Position numbers and translations under genes: made by a program. Below the pieces are notes generated by a model. It worked only from the letters and a program-made list of their open reading frames with translations. It did not search any database and was not told the DNA's origin. A stretch of DNA of 64,000 nt. It comes from Streptomyces sp. TRM70350. GTDB taxonomy: Bacteria; Actinomycetota; Actinomycetes; Streptomycetales; Streptomycetaceae. Location: the NCBI RefSeq assembly GCF_019219825.1, contig NZ_JAHUXH010000005.1, forward strand, positions 186,001 to 250,000. Direction: 5' to 3'. Positions 32,471 through 41,219 of this stretch are shown here, in pieces (the first letter of the stretch is position 1; the number at the start of each line of letters is the position of its first letter).

Positions 32471-33172
32471 TCAGCTGTTCCAGCTCTCGTCGTACGGATC
32501 GCTCGGCGCCTCGACCGGCCTGGCGGCGGTCACCTCGATGAACGGGATGGGCCCGGCGTTGACCGGGTCCCGCGTCCGGCGCGGGGTGTACGTGCCGGTG
32601 ACCTCCAGCCAGGTGTCCGGCTGGAGCACCGGCGGCACGCCGCCCGTCAGGCCGACCTTGACCGGCCGGCCGTCGGCGGCACAGCAGCTGAGGGCGATGC
32701 GGACCAGGTAGGCGTTTCCCGCCCGGTCCAGCGCGACGAAGCCCGTGATCCTGACCTCGCGGTCGCGCAGCGTGCGCCCATGGTCGTACGCCGCCCGGGC
32801 CGCGTAGTCGGCCAGGCCGAGGCGGACGGGGTCACCGGCGGGCAGCGGCGAGTAGGCCGGGGGCTCCTGAACGGCCGTACCGGCGCGCATCGCGCTGTAG
32901 GAGCCGAGCGCCGGTGGGGCGATGAGCACGAGCGCCAGGACGGGCAGCAACAGCAGCCAGGAGACGCGGGGTTCGTGGTGGTGACCGGACGCCGGGGACC
33001 GGCGCTCGTACCACACCGTCGCCACCGCCGCCGCGACCAGCACCACCCCCGCCACCAGCAGCAACGGCCGCAGCCCCGGCTTGACGTAGCGCAGGGACAG
33101 GTCGGTGGCGCCCGCGTGCAGCAGGGAGGCGCCGAGCAGGCACAGCACCGCCGCCTGCGCGTGCCGGTTCAC
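32471..33172 (-). CDS. TIGR03943 family permease-associated protein
   Basis: A 233-residue membrane protein from GTG 33172. Three or four helices: AAVLCLLGASLLHAGATDLS, LRPLLLVAGVVLVAAAVATV, and VSWLLLLPVLALVLIAPPAL. The extracytoplasmic C-terminal domain contains REVRITGFVALDRAGNAYLV and RIALSCCAADGRPVKVGL, the conserved CC motif of the family, and a final VTGTYTPRR segment. It overlaps the stop of the permease gene by four bases, and the pairing with a COG0701 permease is the usual arrangement. Metal or arsenic-related transport is suggested for the pair but not proven. Confidence 0.88.
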   Translation of the reverse strand: MNRHAQAAVLCLLGASLLHAGATDLSLRYVKPGLRPLLLVAGVVLVAAAVATVWYERRSPASGHHHEPRVSWLLLLPVLALVLIAPPALGSYSAMRAGTAVQEPPAYSPLPAGDPVRLGLADYAARAAYDHGRTLRDREVRITGFVALDRAGNAYLVRIALSCCAADGRPVKVGLTGGVPPVLQPDTWLEVTGTYTPRRTRDPVNAGPIPFIEVTAARPVEAPSDPYDESWNS

Positions 33173-34182
33173 AGCAGCACCGCCCCGGTCAGGGCGGACA
33201 CGCCGACCGCGACGGCGAAGGTCACCGGTGCGAAGCGGAGGGCGAAGCCGCGGCCGAACGTGCCCGCCTGCATCGCGAACAGCTTCAGGTCGACCACCGG
33301 GCCCACCACCAGGAACGCCAGCCGGGCCGTCGGCGAGAACTGCGTCAGCGACGCCGCCACGAAGGCGTCCGCCTCCGAGCAGATCGACAGCAGCACCGCC
33401 AGTACGGCGAGGGCGAGCACCGCCACCACCGGGTTGTCCGCCGCCGCCCGCAGCCACTGCTCGGGCACCACCGCCTTCAGCGTCGCGGCCGCCATCGCGC
33501 CGATCACCAGGAACCCGCCCGCGTGCATCACGTCGTGCCGCACCGAACCCCAGAACACCGCTCCCCTGCCCTGCCCCACGGACGACGGACGAGCGGGCGG
33601 ACGCAGCCAGTCGGCGCGGCCGAGCCGCTGCCACAGCCAGCCCATCGCGCACGCCACGGCCAGGCTCGCGACGAAACGGGCCAGGACCATCTCGGGTTGG
33701 CCCGGGAACGCGACCGCCGTCGCCGTCAGCACGATCGGGTTGATCGCGGGCGCGGCGAGCAGGAACGCCAGCGCGGCCGCCGGAGTGACTCCCCGGCGCA
33801 TCAGCGCCCCCGCCACCGGCACCGACGCGCACTCGCAGCCGGGGACCACCGCTCCGGCCAGCCCCGCGACCGGTACCGCCGCGGCGGGCCGGGTCGGCAG
33901 CGCCCGGGCGAAGACGGACGCCGGTACCAACACGGCGACGGCCGCCGACAGCAGCACCCCGAGCACCAGGAACGGCAGCGCCTGCACGACCACCGCGACG
34001 AACACCGTCGTCCAGCTCTGCATCACCGGCGCGGACAGCGCGCGGCGGATCGGGGCCTGGGCGAGCAGCAGCAGGAGCAGGGTGACGGTGAGGACCAGGG
34101 GGGAGCTGAGGTGCCAGCCGTCGTCCTTCTCACGGGAGGGAGGTGGCGGCGGGGGCGGTGACGTGGGGACGGTGACGGCCAC
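33169..34182 (-). CDS. COG0701/DUF318 family permease
   Basis: GTG 34182 is chosen because GGAGGA sits seven bases ahead; the frame extends up to 34248. The product of about 337 residues has eight to ten helices. The conserved VVPGCECASVPVAGALMRRG motif lies near residue 120 and ICSEADAFVAASLTQFSPTA near residue 255, both diagnostic of this permease family. The first 30 residues are Pro-rich and cytoplasmic. It is translated together with the TIGR03943 protein. The substrate is not known. Confidence 0.9.
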   Translation of the reverse strand: MAVTVPTSPPPPPPPSREKDDGWHLSSPLVLTVTLLLLLLAQAPIRRALSAPVMQSWTTVFVAVVVQALPFLVLGVLLSAAVAVLVPASVFARALPTRPAAAVPVAGLAGAVVPGCECASVPVAGALMRRGVTPAAALAFLLAAPAINPIVLTATAVAFPGQPEMVLARFVASLAVACAMGWLWQRLGRADWLRPPARPSSVGQGRGAVFWGSVRHDVMHAGGFLVIGAMAAATLKAVVPEQWLRAAADNPVVAVLALAVLAVLLSICSEADAFVAASLTQFSPTARLAFLVVGPVVDLKLFAMQAGTFGRGFALRFAPVTFAVAVGVSALTGAVLL

Positions 34183-34293
34183 GGGCGGAGTCCTCCGTTG
34201 CGCGGGGTGCCTCCCCTTCGATACGGCCGATCCGGAACAGACGTTCAATCAACTGCTGGAACTGTGCTTCTGATTGGGGCAGTCTTTCCCCTC

Positions 34294-36273
34294 GTGGCGA
34301 GCGTTCCGAATCAGGGCCGGCCGGGCGACGCGCCCGCACACATGGTGGTGTGCGGCGACGACGGGCTCGCGCACCGGCTCGCGGCCGAACTCAGGGGCGT
34401 GTACGAGGAGCAGGTGACCCTCGTCGTGCCGCCCTCCGAGCGCCGGGTGCGCCGGCCGGTGGTCGGCCGGGCCCGGGCCGCGTCGGCGGCGCTGCTGGAC
34501 CGGATGGTGAACGCGGCGGGCCGGGCGGCGGGCAACGGCTTCCTGGTGAACGGCGAGAGCGTCGGCACCGTGCGGCTCGTGGAGGCCGCCGAGCCGACCG
34601 AGGCCGTGCTCGCCGACGCGGGCGTGGACCGTGCGACCGCGCTGGCCCTCGTGTACGACGACGACGAGACCAACATCCGCGCCGCCCTCACCGCCCGCCG
34701 CCTCAACCCCACGCTGCGGATCGTGCTGCGCCTGTACAACCGGCGGCTGGGCCAGCACATCGAGGAACTCCTCGACCAGGCGGCCGCGTTGGCGACCGGC
34801 GACCCGTACGGGACGAGCAGCGGCTTCGACGCCTCCACGACCGTGCTGTCCGACGCCGACACCGCCGCGCCCGCGCTGGCCGCGACCGCCGTCGTCGGCA
34901 CCAGCAAGGTCGTCCAGACCGACGGGCTGCTGCTGCGCGCCGTGGAGCGGACGCCCCCGGCGCCGGGTCAGGTCGCCGGTCCGGGGCTGTGCACGCTGGC
35001 GCTGCTGTCGGCGACCAGCAGCGATCCGGCCGGTGCCGACGGGTCGGAGGGCAGCGGGGAGGGCGGGCCCCGGCTGCTGCCGGACGCGGAGGAGGTCGCG
35101 GCGGCCACCGGGCGGGGGACGGTCGTCCTGGAACAGGTGTCGTACGCCGGTTCACCCCGGTCCGGCGGACGCGCGGTCGGTGTCGTACCGCCGATCGCGT
35201 CCCTGTTCTCCCGGCGGCTGCGCTGGTCGCTCGCCGGTCTGGTGGGTGCCGTGGTGGCGCTGGCGATCGCGCTGACCGTCGTCACCGGCGACCATCCGCT
35301 GCACGCCACCTATCTCACGCTGCTCGACATCCTCGGCATCGACGACCCGGCGATCGGCGCCTCCGTGGGCCGGCAGGTCCTCCAACTCCTCTCCGCCGTC
35401 GTCGGGTTACTGCTGCTGCCGGTGCTGCTGGCCGCCGTGCTGGAGGCCCTCGGCACGTTCCGGAGCGTGTCCGCGCTGCGCCGGCCGCCGCGCGGGCTCA
35501 GCGGGCATGTCGTGCTGCTCGGCCTCGGCAAGATCGGCACGCGTGTGCTGACCCGGCTGCGCGAACTGGACATCCCCGTGGTGTGCGTCGAGGCCGACCC
35601 CGAGGCGCGGGGCATGGCGACGGCCCGGCGGCTGCGGGTGCCGGTGGTGCTCGGGGACGTCACGCAGGAGGGTGTCCTGGAGGCCGCCAAGATCCACCGC
35701 GCGAGCACGCTGCTCGCGCTGACCAGCGTCGACACGACCAACCTGGAGGCCGTCCTCTACGCCCGCTCGGTCCGGCCCGACCTGCGGGTCGTACTCCGCC
35801 TCTACGACGACGACTTCGCCGCCGCCGTCTACCGCACCCTGCGCGCCGCGCACCCCCGGGCGCTCACCCGCAGCCGCAGCGTCACGCATCTCGCGGCGCC
35901 CTCGTTCGCCGGGGCGATGATGGGGCGGCAGGTGCTGGGGGCGATCCCCGTCGAGCGGCGGGTGCTGTTGTTCGCGGCCGTGGAGGTGCGGGGCATCCGG
36001 CAGTTGGAGGGGAAGACGGTGGCCGAGGCGTTCCGCGCCGGTTCCTGGCGGGTGCTGGCCCTGGACACGGCGGCCCCGGGGGAACGCCGGCCGGACCTGG
36101 CGGCGAGCCCGGCGCCCGCGGGCCGGGGCGCGACCGCACCGCCCTCGGACCTGGTGTGGGACCTCCCGCCCACCTACGTACTGCGCGCCGAGGACCGGGT
36201 GGTGCTGGCGGCAACCCGACGCGGCCTCGCGGAACTACTGGGCCGGAGGCGACGGGAGCGGGCGGGAACGTGA
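34294..36273 (+). CDS. Ion-channel-like protein with two TrkA-N/RCK modules
   Basis: About 659 residues if GTG 34294 is the start; the frame is open to 34198 and no start has a good ribosome binding site. First NAD-binding-like module: MVVCGDDGLAHRLAAELRGV through DETNIRAALTARRLNPTLRI. Two membrane helices near residues 310-330 and 365-395 (LSAVVGLLLLPVLLAAVLEA) enclose a short loop where a channel pore helix would sit (LLDILGIDDPAI). Second module: GHVVLLGLGKIGTRVLTRLR, VVCVEADPEARGMATARRLR, then DTTNLEAVLYARSVRPDLRV. It resembles regulated potassium channels but lacks a TVGYG filter. It is divergent from the permease. Confidence 0.8.
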   Translation: MASVPNQGRPGDAPAHMVVCGDDGLAHRLAAELRGVYEEQVTLVVPPSERRVRRPVVGRARAASAALLDRMVNAAGRAAGNGFLVNGESVGTVRLVEAAEPTEAVLADAGVDRATALALVYDDDETNIRAALTARRLNPTLRIVLRLYNRRLGQHIEELLDQAAALATGDPYGTSSGFDASTTVLSDADTAAPALAATAVVGTSKVVQTDGLLLRAVERTPPAPGQVAGPGLCTLALLSATSSDPAGADGSEGSGEGGPRLLPDAEEVAAATGRGTVVLEQVSYAGSPRSGGRAVGVVPPIASLFSRRLRWSLAGLVGAVVALAIALTVVTGDHPLHATYLTLLDILGIDDPAIGASVGRQVLQLLSAVVGLLLLPVLLAAVLEALGTFRSVSALRRPPRGLSGHVVLLGLGKIGTRVLTRLRELDIPVVCVEADPEARGMATARRLRVPVVLGDVTQEGVLEAAKIHRASTLLALTSVDTTNLEAVLYARSVRPDLRVVLRLYDDDFAAAVYRTLRAAHPRALTRSRSVTHLAAPSFAGAMMGRQVLGAIPVERRVLLFAAVEVRGIRQLEGKTVAEAFRAGSWRVLALDTAAPGERRPDLAASPAPAGRGATAPPSDLVWDLPPTYVLRAEDRVVLAATRRGLAELLGRRRRERAGT

Positions 36274-36297
36274 CACACCCGGGGGCTGCACGCCGCC

Positions 36298-36346
36298 AAA
36301 GGGGCGCGGGGAACTGCGCGACGGCCCACGACGCCCCGCAGCCCCG
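36298..36346 (+). repeat. Dispersed Streptomyces intergenic repeat
   Basis: The segment AAAGGGGCGCGGGGAACTGC and the following GACGCCCCGCAGCCCC block match a short element I recognise as common between genes in many Streptomyces chromosomes. It has inverted GGGGCG/CGCCCC parts and lies between two convergent genes, where it could act as a bidirectional terminator. Confidence 0.55.
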
Positions 36347-36378
36347 CAGCCCCCACACAGAGCAACCAGTGAGGCCGG

Positions 36379-38214
36379 TCAGTTCCCCCTGCTGCCCCTG
36401 CCCTTGAGGTGCCGCTCCGCGAAGTCCAGTTCCAGCCGCACCTGCTTGATCCGCTCGTCGACGACCAGGGAGCCGTGCCCCGCGTCGTAGCGGTAGACCT
36501 CGTGGACCGCGCCGCGCGCCTGAAGGCGCTTGACGTAGTTCTCGATCTGGCGGATCGGGCAGCGCGGGTCGTTGACGCCCGCGGAGATGTACACCGGCGC
36601 CTTGACCTGGTCGACGTATGTCAGCGGGGACGACGCCTCGAAGCGCTCCGGGACCTCCTCCGGGGTGCCGCCGAGCAGCGTGCGGTCCATGGCCTTCAGG
36701 GCTTCCATCTCGTCGTGGTACGCGGTGACGTAGTCGGCCACCGGGACCGCGGCGATGCCCAGCGTCCACGCGTCGGGCTGGGTGCCGAGGCCGAGGAGCG
36801 TGAGGTAGCCGCCCCAGGAACCGCCGGTCAGGATCAGCCGGTCCGGGTCCGCCAGCCCCGAGCCGATCGCCCACTCGCGGACCGCCGCGATGTCCTCCAG
36901 CTCGATCAGGCCGACCCGGTGCTTCAGCGCGTCCGTCCAGGCCCGGCCGTAGCCCGTGGAGCCTCGGTAGTTGACCCGGACCACCGCGTACCCGTGGTCG
37001 ACCCAGGCCGCCGGGCCCGCCGCGAACGAGTCGCTGTCGTGCCAGGTCGGGCCGCCGTGGATGTCGAAGACGGTCGGCAGCGGACCGGTGGCCCCCACCG
37101 GCTTCTGCACCAGCGCGTGGATACGCCCCCCGGGCCCCTCCACCCACACGTCCTCCACCGGCACCGAGCCCGGCGACTTCAGGCCCGGAGGGTCGAGCAC
37201 CACGCCACCCGCCGTCGAGCGCACGGACGACGGCTCGGCCGCCGACGACCACAGGTACTCCACGCTGCCGTCCGGCCGGGCCGTCGCCCCCGACACCGTG
37301 CCGGTCGGGGTCGGGACCTTCACCAGCTCGCGCGTGCGCAGGTCGTAGCGGAACAGCTCCCCGCGCGCCTCGTAGCTGTGCCCGATCAGCAGCCCCGAGC
37401 CGTCCGGATACCACTCGGCGCTCACATCACCCGGCAGCTCCAGCGCCAGGTCCGTCTCCTCCCCCGTGGCGACGTCCCACACCAGCGGCTCCCAGCGGCC
37501 GCGCCGCTGGTGCCCGATCAGCAGCCGCGTGTCCCCGTGGACCGGCGCGAAGCCGAGCACCTCCAGGCCCAGCTCCACCGTGCCGCCCTTGGTGTCGTCG
37601 AGCTCCGCGACCGGCGTGCCGTCGGGGCGCAGCACGCGCAGCGCCGAGTGCATGGCGTCGCCGTGCTCGGTGTGCTCGACGGCGATCAGCGAGCCGTCGT
37701 GGGACAGATCGCCGACGCCCGCCGACTCACGGTGGCGGTAGATCTCCACCGGCGCCTCGCCCGCGCGCGCGAGATGGATCGTCGTACCGTCCTCGTCGGT
37801 GGACCGCCCCACCACCGCCGTACGCCCGTCCCGCCCGAGCGCGAGGCCCGCCGGATACGACGGATCCAGCCCCGGCACGGCGAGCTCGTCCTCGCCTCCC
37901 GTGAAGGGCTGCCGCCGCCACACGCCGAACTCGTCGCCGTCCTTGTCGTCGAACCACCAGATCCACTCGCCGTCCGGGGAGAGCACACCGTCCGTCGTGC
38001 CGTTCGGCCGGTTCGTCACCTGGCGCTGCTCGCCCGTCGCGCGATCCCAGGCGTACAGCTCGTACGTCCCCGTCGCGTTCGACACGAACAAGGAGCGGTC
38101 GGGGGCGTCCTCCGCCCAGTCGGGCAGTGACACCCGAGGCGCCCGGAAGCGCTTCTCCCAGTCCGGCATGTCCTCGCGCCGCTCGGGCGAGGGGGACCCG
38201 TTGCTCTCAGTCAT
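36379..38214 (-). CDS. S9 family prolyl oligopeptidase-like peptidase
   Basis: A 611-residue protein from ATG 38214. Residues 1-360 form a beta-propeller with repeated blades (YELYAWDRATGEQRQVTNRP, LSPDGEWIWWFDD). The C-terminal alpha/beta hydrolase starts near 380 with LPTVFDIHGGPTWHDSDSFA. The nucleophile is the Ser of GGSWGGYLTL near residue 460, the Asp is in NDPRCPI and the His in YDAGHGS near 585. No signal peptide, so it is cytoplasmic. It should cleave short peptides. Length is normal for the family. The adjacent SURF1 gene is divergent, 70 bases away. Confidence 0.93.
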   Translation of the reverse strand: MTESNGSPSPERREDMPDWEKRFRAPRVSLPDWAEDAPDRSLFVSNATGTYELYAWDRATGEQRQVTNRPNGTTDGVLSPDGEWIWWFDDKDGDEFGVWRRQPFTGGEDELAVPGLDPSYPAGLALGRDGRTAVVGRSTDEDGTTIHLARAGEAPVEIYRHRESAGVGDLSHDGSLIAVEHTEHGDAMHSALRVLRPDGTPVAELDDTKGGTVELGLEVLGFAPVHGDTRLLIGHQRRGRWEPLVWDVATGEETDLALELPGDVSAEWYPDGSGLLIGHSYEARGELFRYDLRTRELVKVPTPTGTVSGATARPDGSVEYLWSSAAEPSSVRSTAGGVVLDPPGLKSPGSVPVEDVWVEGPGGRIHALVQKPVGATGPLPTVFDIHGGPTWHDSDSFAAGPAAWVDHGYAVVRVNYRGSTGYGRAWTDALKHRVGLIELEDIAAVREWAIGSGLADPDRLILTGGSWGGYLTLLGLGTQPDAWTLGIAAVPVADYVTAYHDEMEALKAMDRTLLGGTPEEVPERFEASSPLTYVDQVKAPVYISAGVNDPRCPIRQIENYVKRLQARGAVHEVYRYDAGHGSLVVDERIKQVRLELDFAERHLKGRGSRGN

Positions 38215-38284
38215 GACCCCATACTGCCCGCCCGCACCGACCCCGCACCCCACCCCTCCCCCGGCCCCCCGTACCTTTGATGGC

Positions 38285-39088
38285 GTGTACCGGTTTCTGC
38301 TGACGCCCCGATGGTGGGGGATCAACGTCTTCGTGCTGCTCGCCATCCCCTTCTGCGTCTTCATGGGGTCCTGGCAGCTGAGCCGGTTCGAGGCGCGGGT
38401 CGAGGACCATCGCAGCGCGCAGGAGCAGGCCGCCTCGGACAAGAAGGGCGCCGCCCGGCCGCTGGCCGAGCTGCTGCCCGTGGACAAGGAGACGGTCGGC
38501 GACCAGACGAGGATCAGCGGGCGGTACGGCGAGCAGTTGCTCGTGCCGGACCGGGAACTGGACGGCGAGCGGGGCTACTACGTGCTGACCCTGCTGCACA
38601 CCGACGACGGCAAGGCCCTGCCCGTCGTACGGGGCTGGCTGCCCGGTGAGCCGGACGCCGCGAAGGTGCCTGCCCCGCCCCGCGGTGAAGTGACCGTCAC
38701 CGGCGCGCTGCAGGCCTCAGAGAACCCCGGTGAGAACGGCGTCAGCGCGCGCAGCGGACTGCCGAAGGGCCAGACGGCGGCGATCAGCGCGGCCTCGCTG
38801 GTGAACCTCGTGCCGTACGACGTCTACGACGCCTGGGTCACGCTCAACAAGGGCGACTCCGGGATGACGGCCGTGCCGGTGAGCGCGGCACCGGACACCG
38901 GGCTCGACCTGAAGGCCTTCCAGAACCTGGGGTACACCGGGGAATGGTTCGTCTTCGCCGGGTTTGTCGTGTTTATGTGGTTCCGGTTGTTCCGCCGTGA
39001 GGTGGAGTTCGTACGGGACGCCGAGATGGGCCTCCTCGCAGCGGACGCGGGCACCGCCTACGAGGCCGACAGCACGCCCGTCCGGTAG
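38285..39088 (+). CDS. SURF1 family protein
   Basis: A 267-residue protein from GTG 38285. Two membrane helices at residues 13-33 (INVFVLLAIPFCVFMGSWQL) and about 222-240 (WFVFAGFVVFMWFRLF) enclose the extracytoplasmic SURF1 domain. The GSWQLSRFEAR motif after the first helix and RISGRYGEQLLVPDRELDGE, VVRGWLPG are typical. SURF1 helps assemble haem into cytochrome c oxidase. The 3' end overlaps the convergent membrane-protein gene by 31 bases. Confidence 0.92.
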   Translation: MYRFLLTPRWWGINVFVLLAIPFCVFMGSWQLSRFEARVEDHRSAQEQAASDKKGAARPLAELLPVDKETVGDQTRISGRYGEQLLVPDRELDGERGYYVLTLLHTDDGKALPVVRGWLPGEPDAAKVPAPPRGEVTVTGALQASENPGENGVSARSGLPKGQTAAISAASLVNLVPYDVYDAWVTLNKGDSGMTAVPVSAAPDTGLDLKAFQNLGYTGEWFVFAGFVVFMWFRLFRREVEFVRDAEMGLLAADAGTAYEADSTPVR

Positions 39089-40248
39089 ACCGTTCCCGCA
39101 CACGCGTTCGACACCGTCGCCGACACCGTCGGCGCTCCCGGCTCCGCCGTGTACGAGACGACGACGCTTCCGTCCGCCGTGCCCTCCTCCGTCATCAGCT
39201 GCGTCGACGTGCCCGTGTCGCCGCCCGTGGAGCTGCCGTCGGTGCCCGTGCCCGCGTCGGTGCTGGGTGTCGGGCCGGGCGAGGGGTCACCGGGGCCGCC
39301 GCCGGTGTCGCCGGAGCTGTCGGTGGGGCAGGCCTCCGAGGGCACCCAGGCGAACCTCACCTCGTACGCCGCGCCCGGCTGCAGTACCAGCTGCGGGACT
39401 TCCTCGGCCGGATCGGGCAGGCCGGTCGCCGCGTCGCCCGCCGTGTGCGCGACGACGCTGATCCTGGTGGCGTCCGCCGCGCCCTGCGCGAGCGGGGTCA
39501 CCGTGCCGGCGCCGCCGACGGTACAGCCGGCGGTGGAGACGTTGGTAATCCGGAACGTGCCGTACACCGTGTCCGCGGCGTCGGGGACGTCGGCGGTCGC
39601 GGTGGCCGAGCCCAGCTGGGCCGCCGTACACACGGGGGCGGCGACCGCATGGGTCGCCGAGGGGTAGACCTCGTCGGTGGTGTCGTCGACGACACCGCTG
39701 CTCGGGGTGGAGCCGGGGCCCGTCTCGGCCTGCGTCGGGCCGCCCTTGCCCTTGTCCTCCGACTTGCCGGTGGAGGCGCCCGAGGTGCCGCCCGTGCCGT
39801 CGGTGGTCCTGCCCTCGCCCGCGCCGCCCTGCGTCTGCGCGCCGTGGCCCGCGATGGAGGGGTTGGCGTCGGGGCCGGTGGAGTTGGAGACGTGCACGAG
39901 GGCGGGTACGGCGGTGCAGACGAAGAGCGCCGCGGCCGCCATGCCGACGGCGGCCTGCCGCTTGCGCGCCCGGCGTGCGGGCACCGCCCGCCGCAGGTGC
40001 TCCAGCGTGCCCTCGCGCGGTTCGATGTCCTGCACCGCCTGGTGCAGCATGTTGCGCAGTGCCAGCTCGTCCGAGTCGAGCCCCTCGGAGCTCTGGTCGT
40101 CGAGGCGGTCGTTCACGGTTCCGTTCCCAGTGTGCTGATGCTTCGGCTCCTGATCGTGCGCCTCGGTCGGCTCACGCAGGACATCGGGCTCGCGCCCCTC
40201 GGTCGGCTCGCGCCATTCGTACGGCTCGTGCGACGTGCCGTTCGTCAT
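39058..40248 (-). CDS. Single-pass membrane protein coupled to an ECF sigma factor
   Basis: A 396-residue protein from ATG 40248, overlapping the sigma stop as ATGA. The cytoplasmic N-terminus of about 100 residues contains LDSDELALRNMLHQAVQDIE and EGTLEHLRRAVPARRARKRQ. One helix follows (AAVGMAAAALFVCTAVPALV). Outside are a Gly/Thr/Ser linker, then a domain with PVCTAAQLGSATATADVPDA and VYGTFRITNVSTAGCTVGGA, which recalls the DUF4232 pattern, another low-complexity linker, and a final Cys-containing end. The position suggests an anti-sigma or sensor partner of the sigma factor, but no ZAS zinc motif is present. Confidence 0.75.
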   Translation of the reverse strand: MTNGTSHEPYEWREPTEGREPDVLREPTEAHDQEPKHQHTGNGTVNDRLDDQSSEGLDSDELALRNMLHQAVQDIEPREGTLEHLRRAVPARRARKRQAAVGMAAAALFVCTAVPALVHVSNSTGPDANPSIAGHGAQTQGGAGEGRTTDGTGGTSGASTGKSEDKGKGGPTQAETGPGSTPSSGVVDDTTDEVYPSATHAVAAPVCTAAQLGSATATADVPDAADTVYGTFRITNVSTAGCTVGGAGTVTPLAQGAADATRISVVAHTAGDAATGLPDPAEEVPQLVLQPGAAYEVRFAWVPSEACPTDSSGDTGGGPGDPSPGPTPSTDAGTGTDGSSTGGDTGTSTQLMTEEGTADGSVVVSYTAEPGAPTVSATVSNACAGTVYRTGVLSAS

Positions 40249-40910
40249 GCCGGTGCCTCCATGGCGAGACGGAGCGCGGCGATGCCGCGGGAGCCGTACG
40301 CCTTCACCGAACCCAGCGATATGCCGAGCGTCTCGGCGACCTGGGCCTCGGTCATGTCCGCGAAGTAGCGCAGCACCAGGACCTCGCGCTGCCGGCGCTG
40401 CAAGCCCTTCATCGCCTTGATCAGGGAGTCCCGCTCCAGCTGGTCGTACGCCCCCTCCTCGGCGCTCGCCATGTCCGGCATCGGCTTGGACAGCAGCTTC
40501 AGTCCGAGAATGCGGCGGCGCAGCGCGGAGCGGGAGAGGTTGACGACCGTCTGGCGCAGATAGGCGAGGGTCTTCTCCGGGTCGCGGACGCGTTTGCGGG
40601 CCGAGTGGACGCGGATGAAGGCCTCCTGGACGACGTCCTCGCAGGAGGCGGTGTCGTCGAGGAGGAGCGCGGCGAGACCGAGCAGCGAGCGGTAGTGGGT
40701 GCGGTAGGTCTCGGTGAGGTGGTCGACGCTGGTGCCGGCGGCCACGGCGTCATCGGCGCCGTCACGCGGGCTGGGGATGCGGGCGGGCCGCGCTGCGGGC
40801 ATCGGCGCGATCACCGGCATGCCGCCGGGCATGCGGGTGCGGACGGGCCGCCGGGGGGGCCGTAGGGCCGGGCCGCGGGCCACCGCGGGGAAGTCGAGTA
40901 CCTCTGCCAC
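40245..40910 (-). CDS. ECF sigma factor, SigE-like group
   Basis: A 221-residue protein from ATG 40910. After a 55-residue Pro/Arg-rich N-terminal extension, region 2 runs through LTETYRTHYRSLLGLAALLL, DDTASCEDVVQEAFIRVHSA and LAYLRQTVVNLSRSALRRRI. Region 4 holds KGLQRRQREVLVLRYFADMT, EAQVAETLGISLGSVKAYGS and RGIAALRL. The extension and sequence fit the actinobacterial SigE-family ECF group. It is translated with the membrane protein downstream. Its own promoter must lie in 40911-41100. Confidence 0.92.
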   Translation of the reverse strand: MAEVLDFPAVARGPALRPPRRPVRTRMPGGMPVIAPMPAARPARIPSPRDGADDAVAAGTSVDHLTETYRTHYRSLLGLAALLLDDTASCEDVVQEAFIRVHSARKRVRDPEKTLAYLRQTVVNLSRSALRRRILGLKLLSKPMPDMASAEEGAYDQLERDSLIKAMKGLQRRQREVLVLRYFADMTEAQVAETLGISLGSVKAYGSRGIAALRLAMEAPA

Positions 40911-41219
40911 GCCAGTTGGACACGTCTGACCCCGTCAGGGTTGTACGTGCCGGACGTCGCTCTCGTTCGCGCGTCAGGCAGCACGACTGACGGTGCCTCA
41001 TATGCCCTCATGCGTCCCGCTCTTCCCCTAAATCGCATATGAACGGGCGTCCCCACGCTCGTTCATCGGCGTCCCCACGCCTTGGATCAACGCGTCCCAC
41101 ACCCCGGAAGGGCGACCGCATAGACGCTCCCCGCCCTCCGCGTGGTTGCGGATGACGGGGAGGAAATCCTTACGTTGATCCTACAAACAGATCCGGGCCT
41201 CGCCAGGGGCAATTTTCGC
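40911..41219. promoter_or_regulatory. Intergenic region upstream of the sigma gene
   Basis: About 310 bases between asd and the sigma gene, both on the reverse strand. It contains two GCATATG-like boxes (near 41000 and 41037), a 7-base inverted pair ATGAACG/CGTTCAT at 41040-41067, and a GGCGTCCCCACGC direct repeat. The inverted pair could be the asd terminator; the rest should hold the sigma promoter. No gene is supported. Confidence 0.45.

Noticed and set aside
34350..36407. Forward ORF of 685 codons overlapping the RCK channel gene in another frame
   Set aside because: Arg/Gly/Ala-rich shadow frame; it lacks any domain resemblance.
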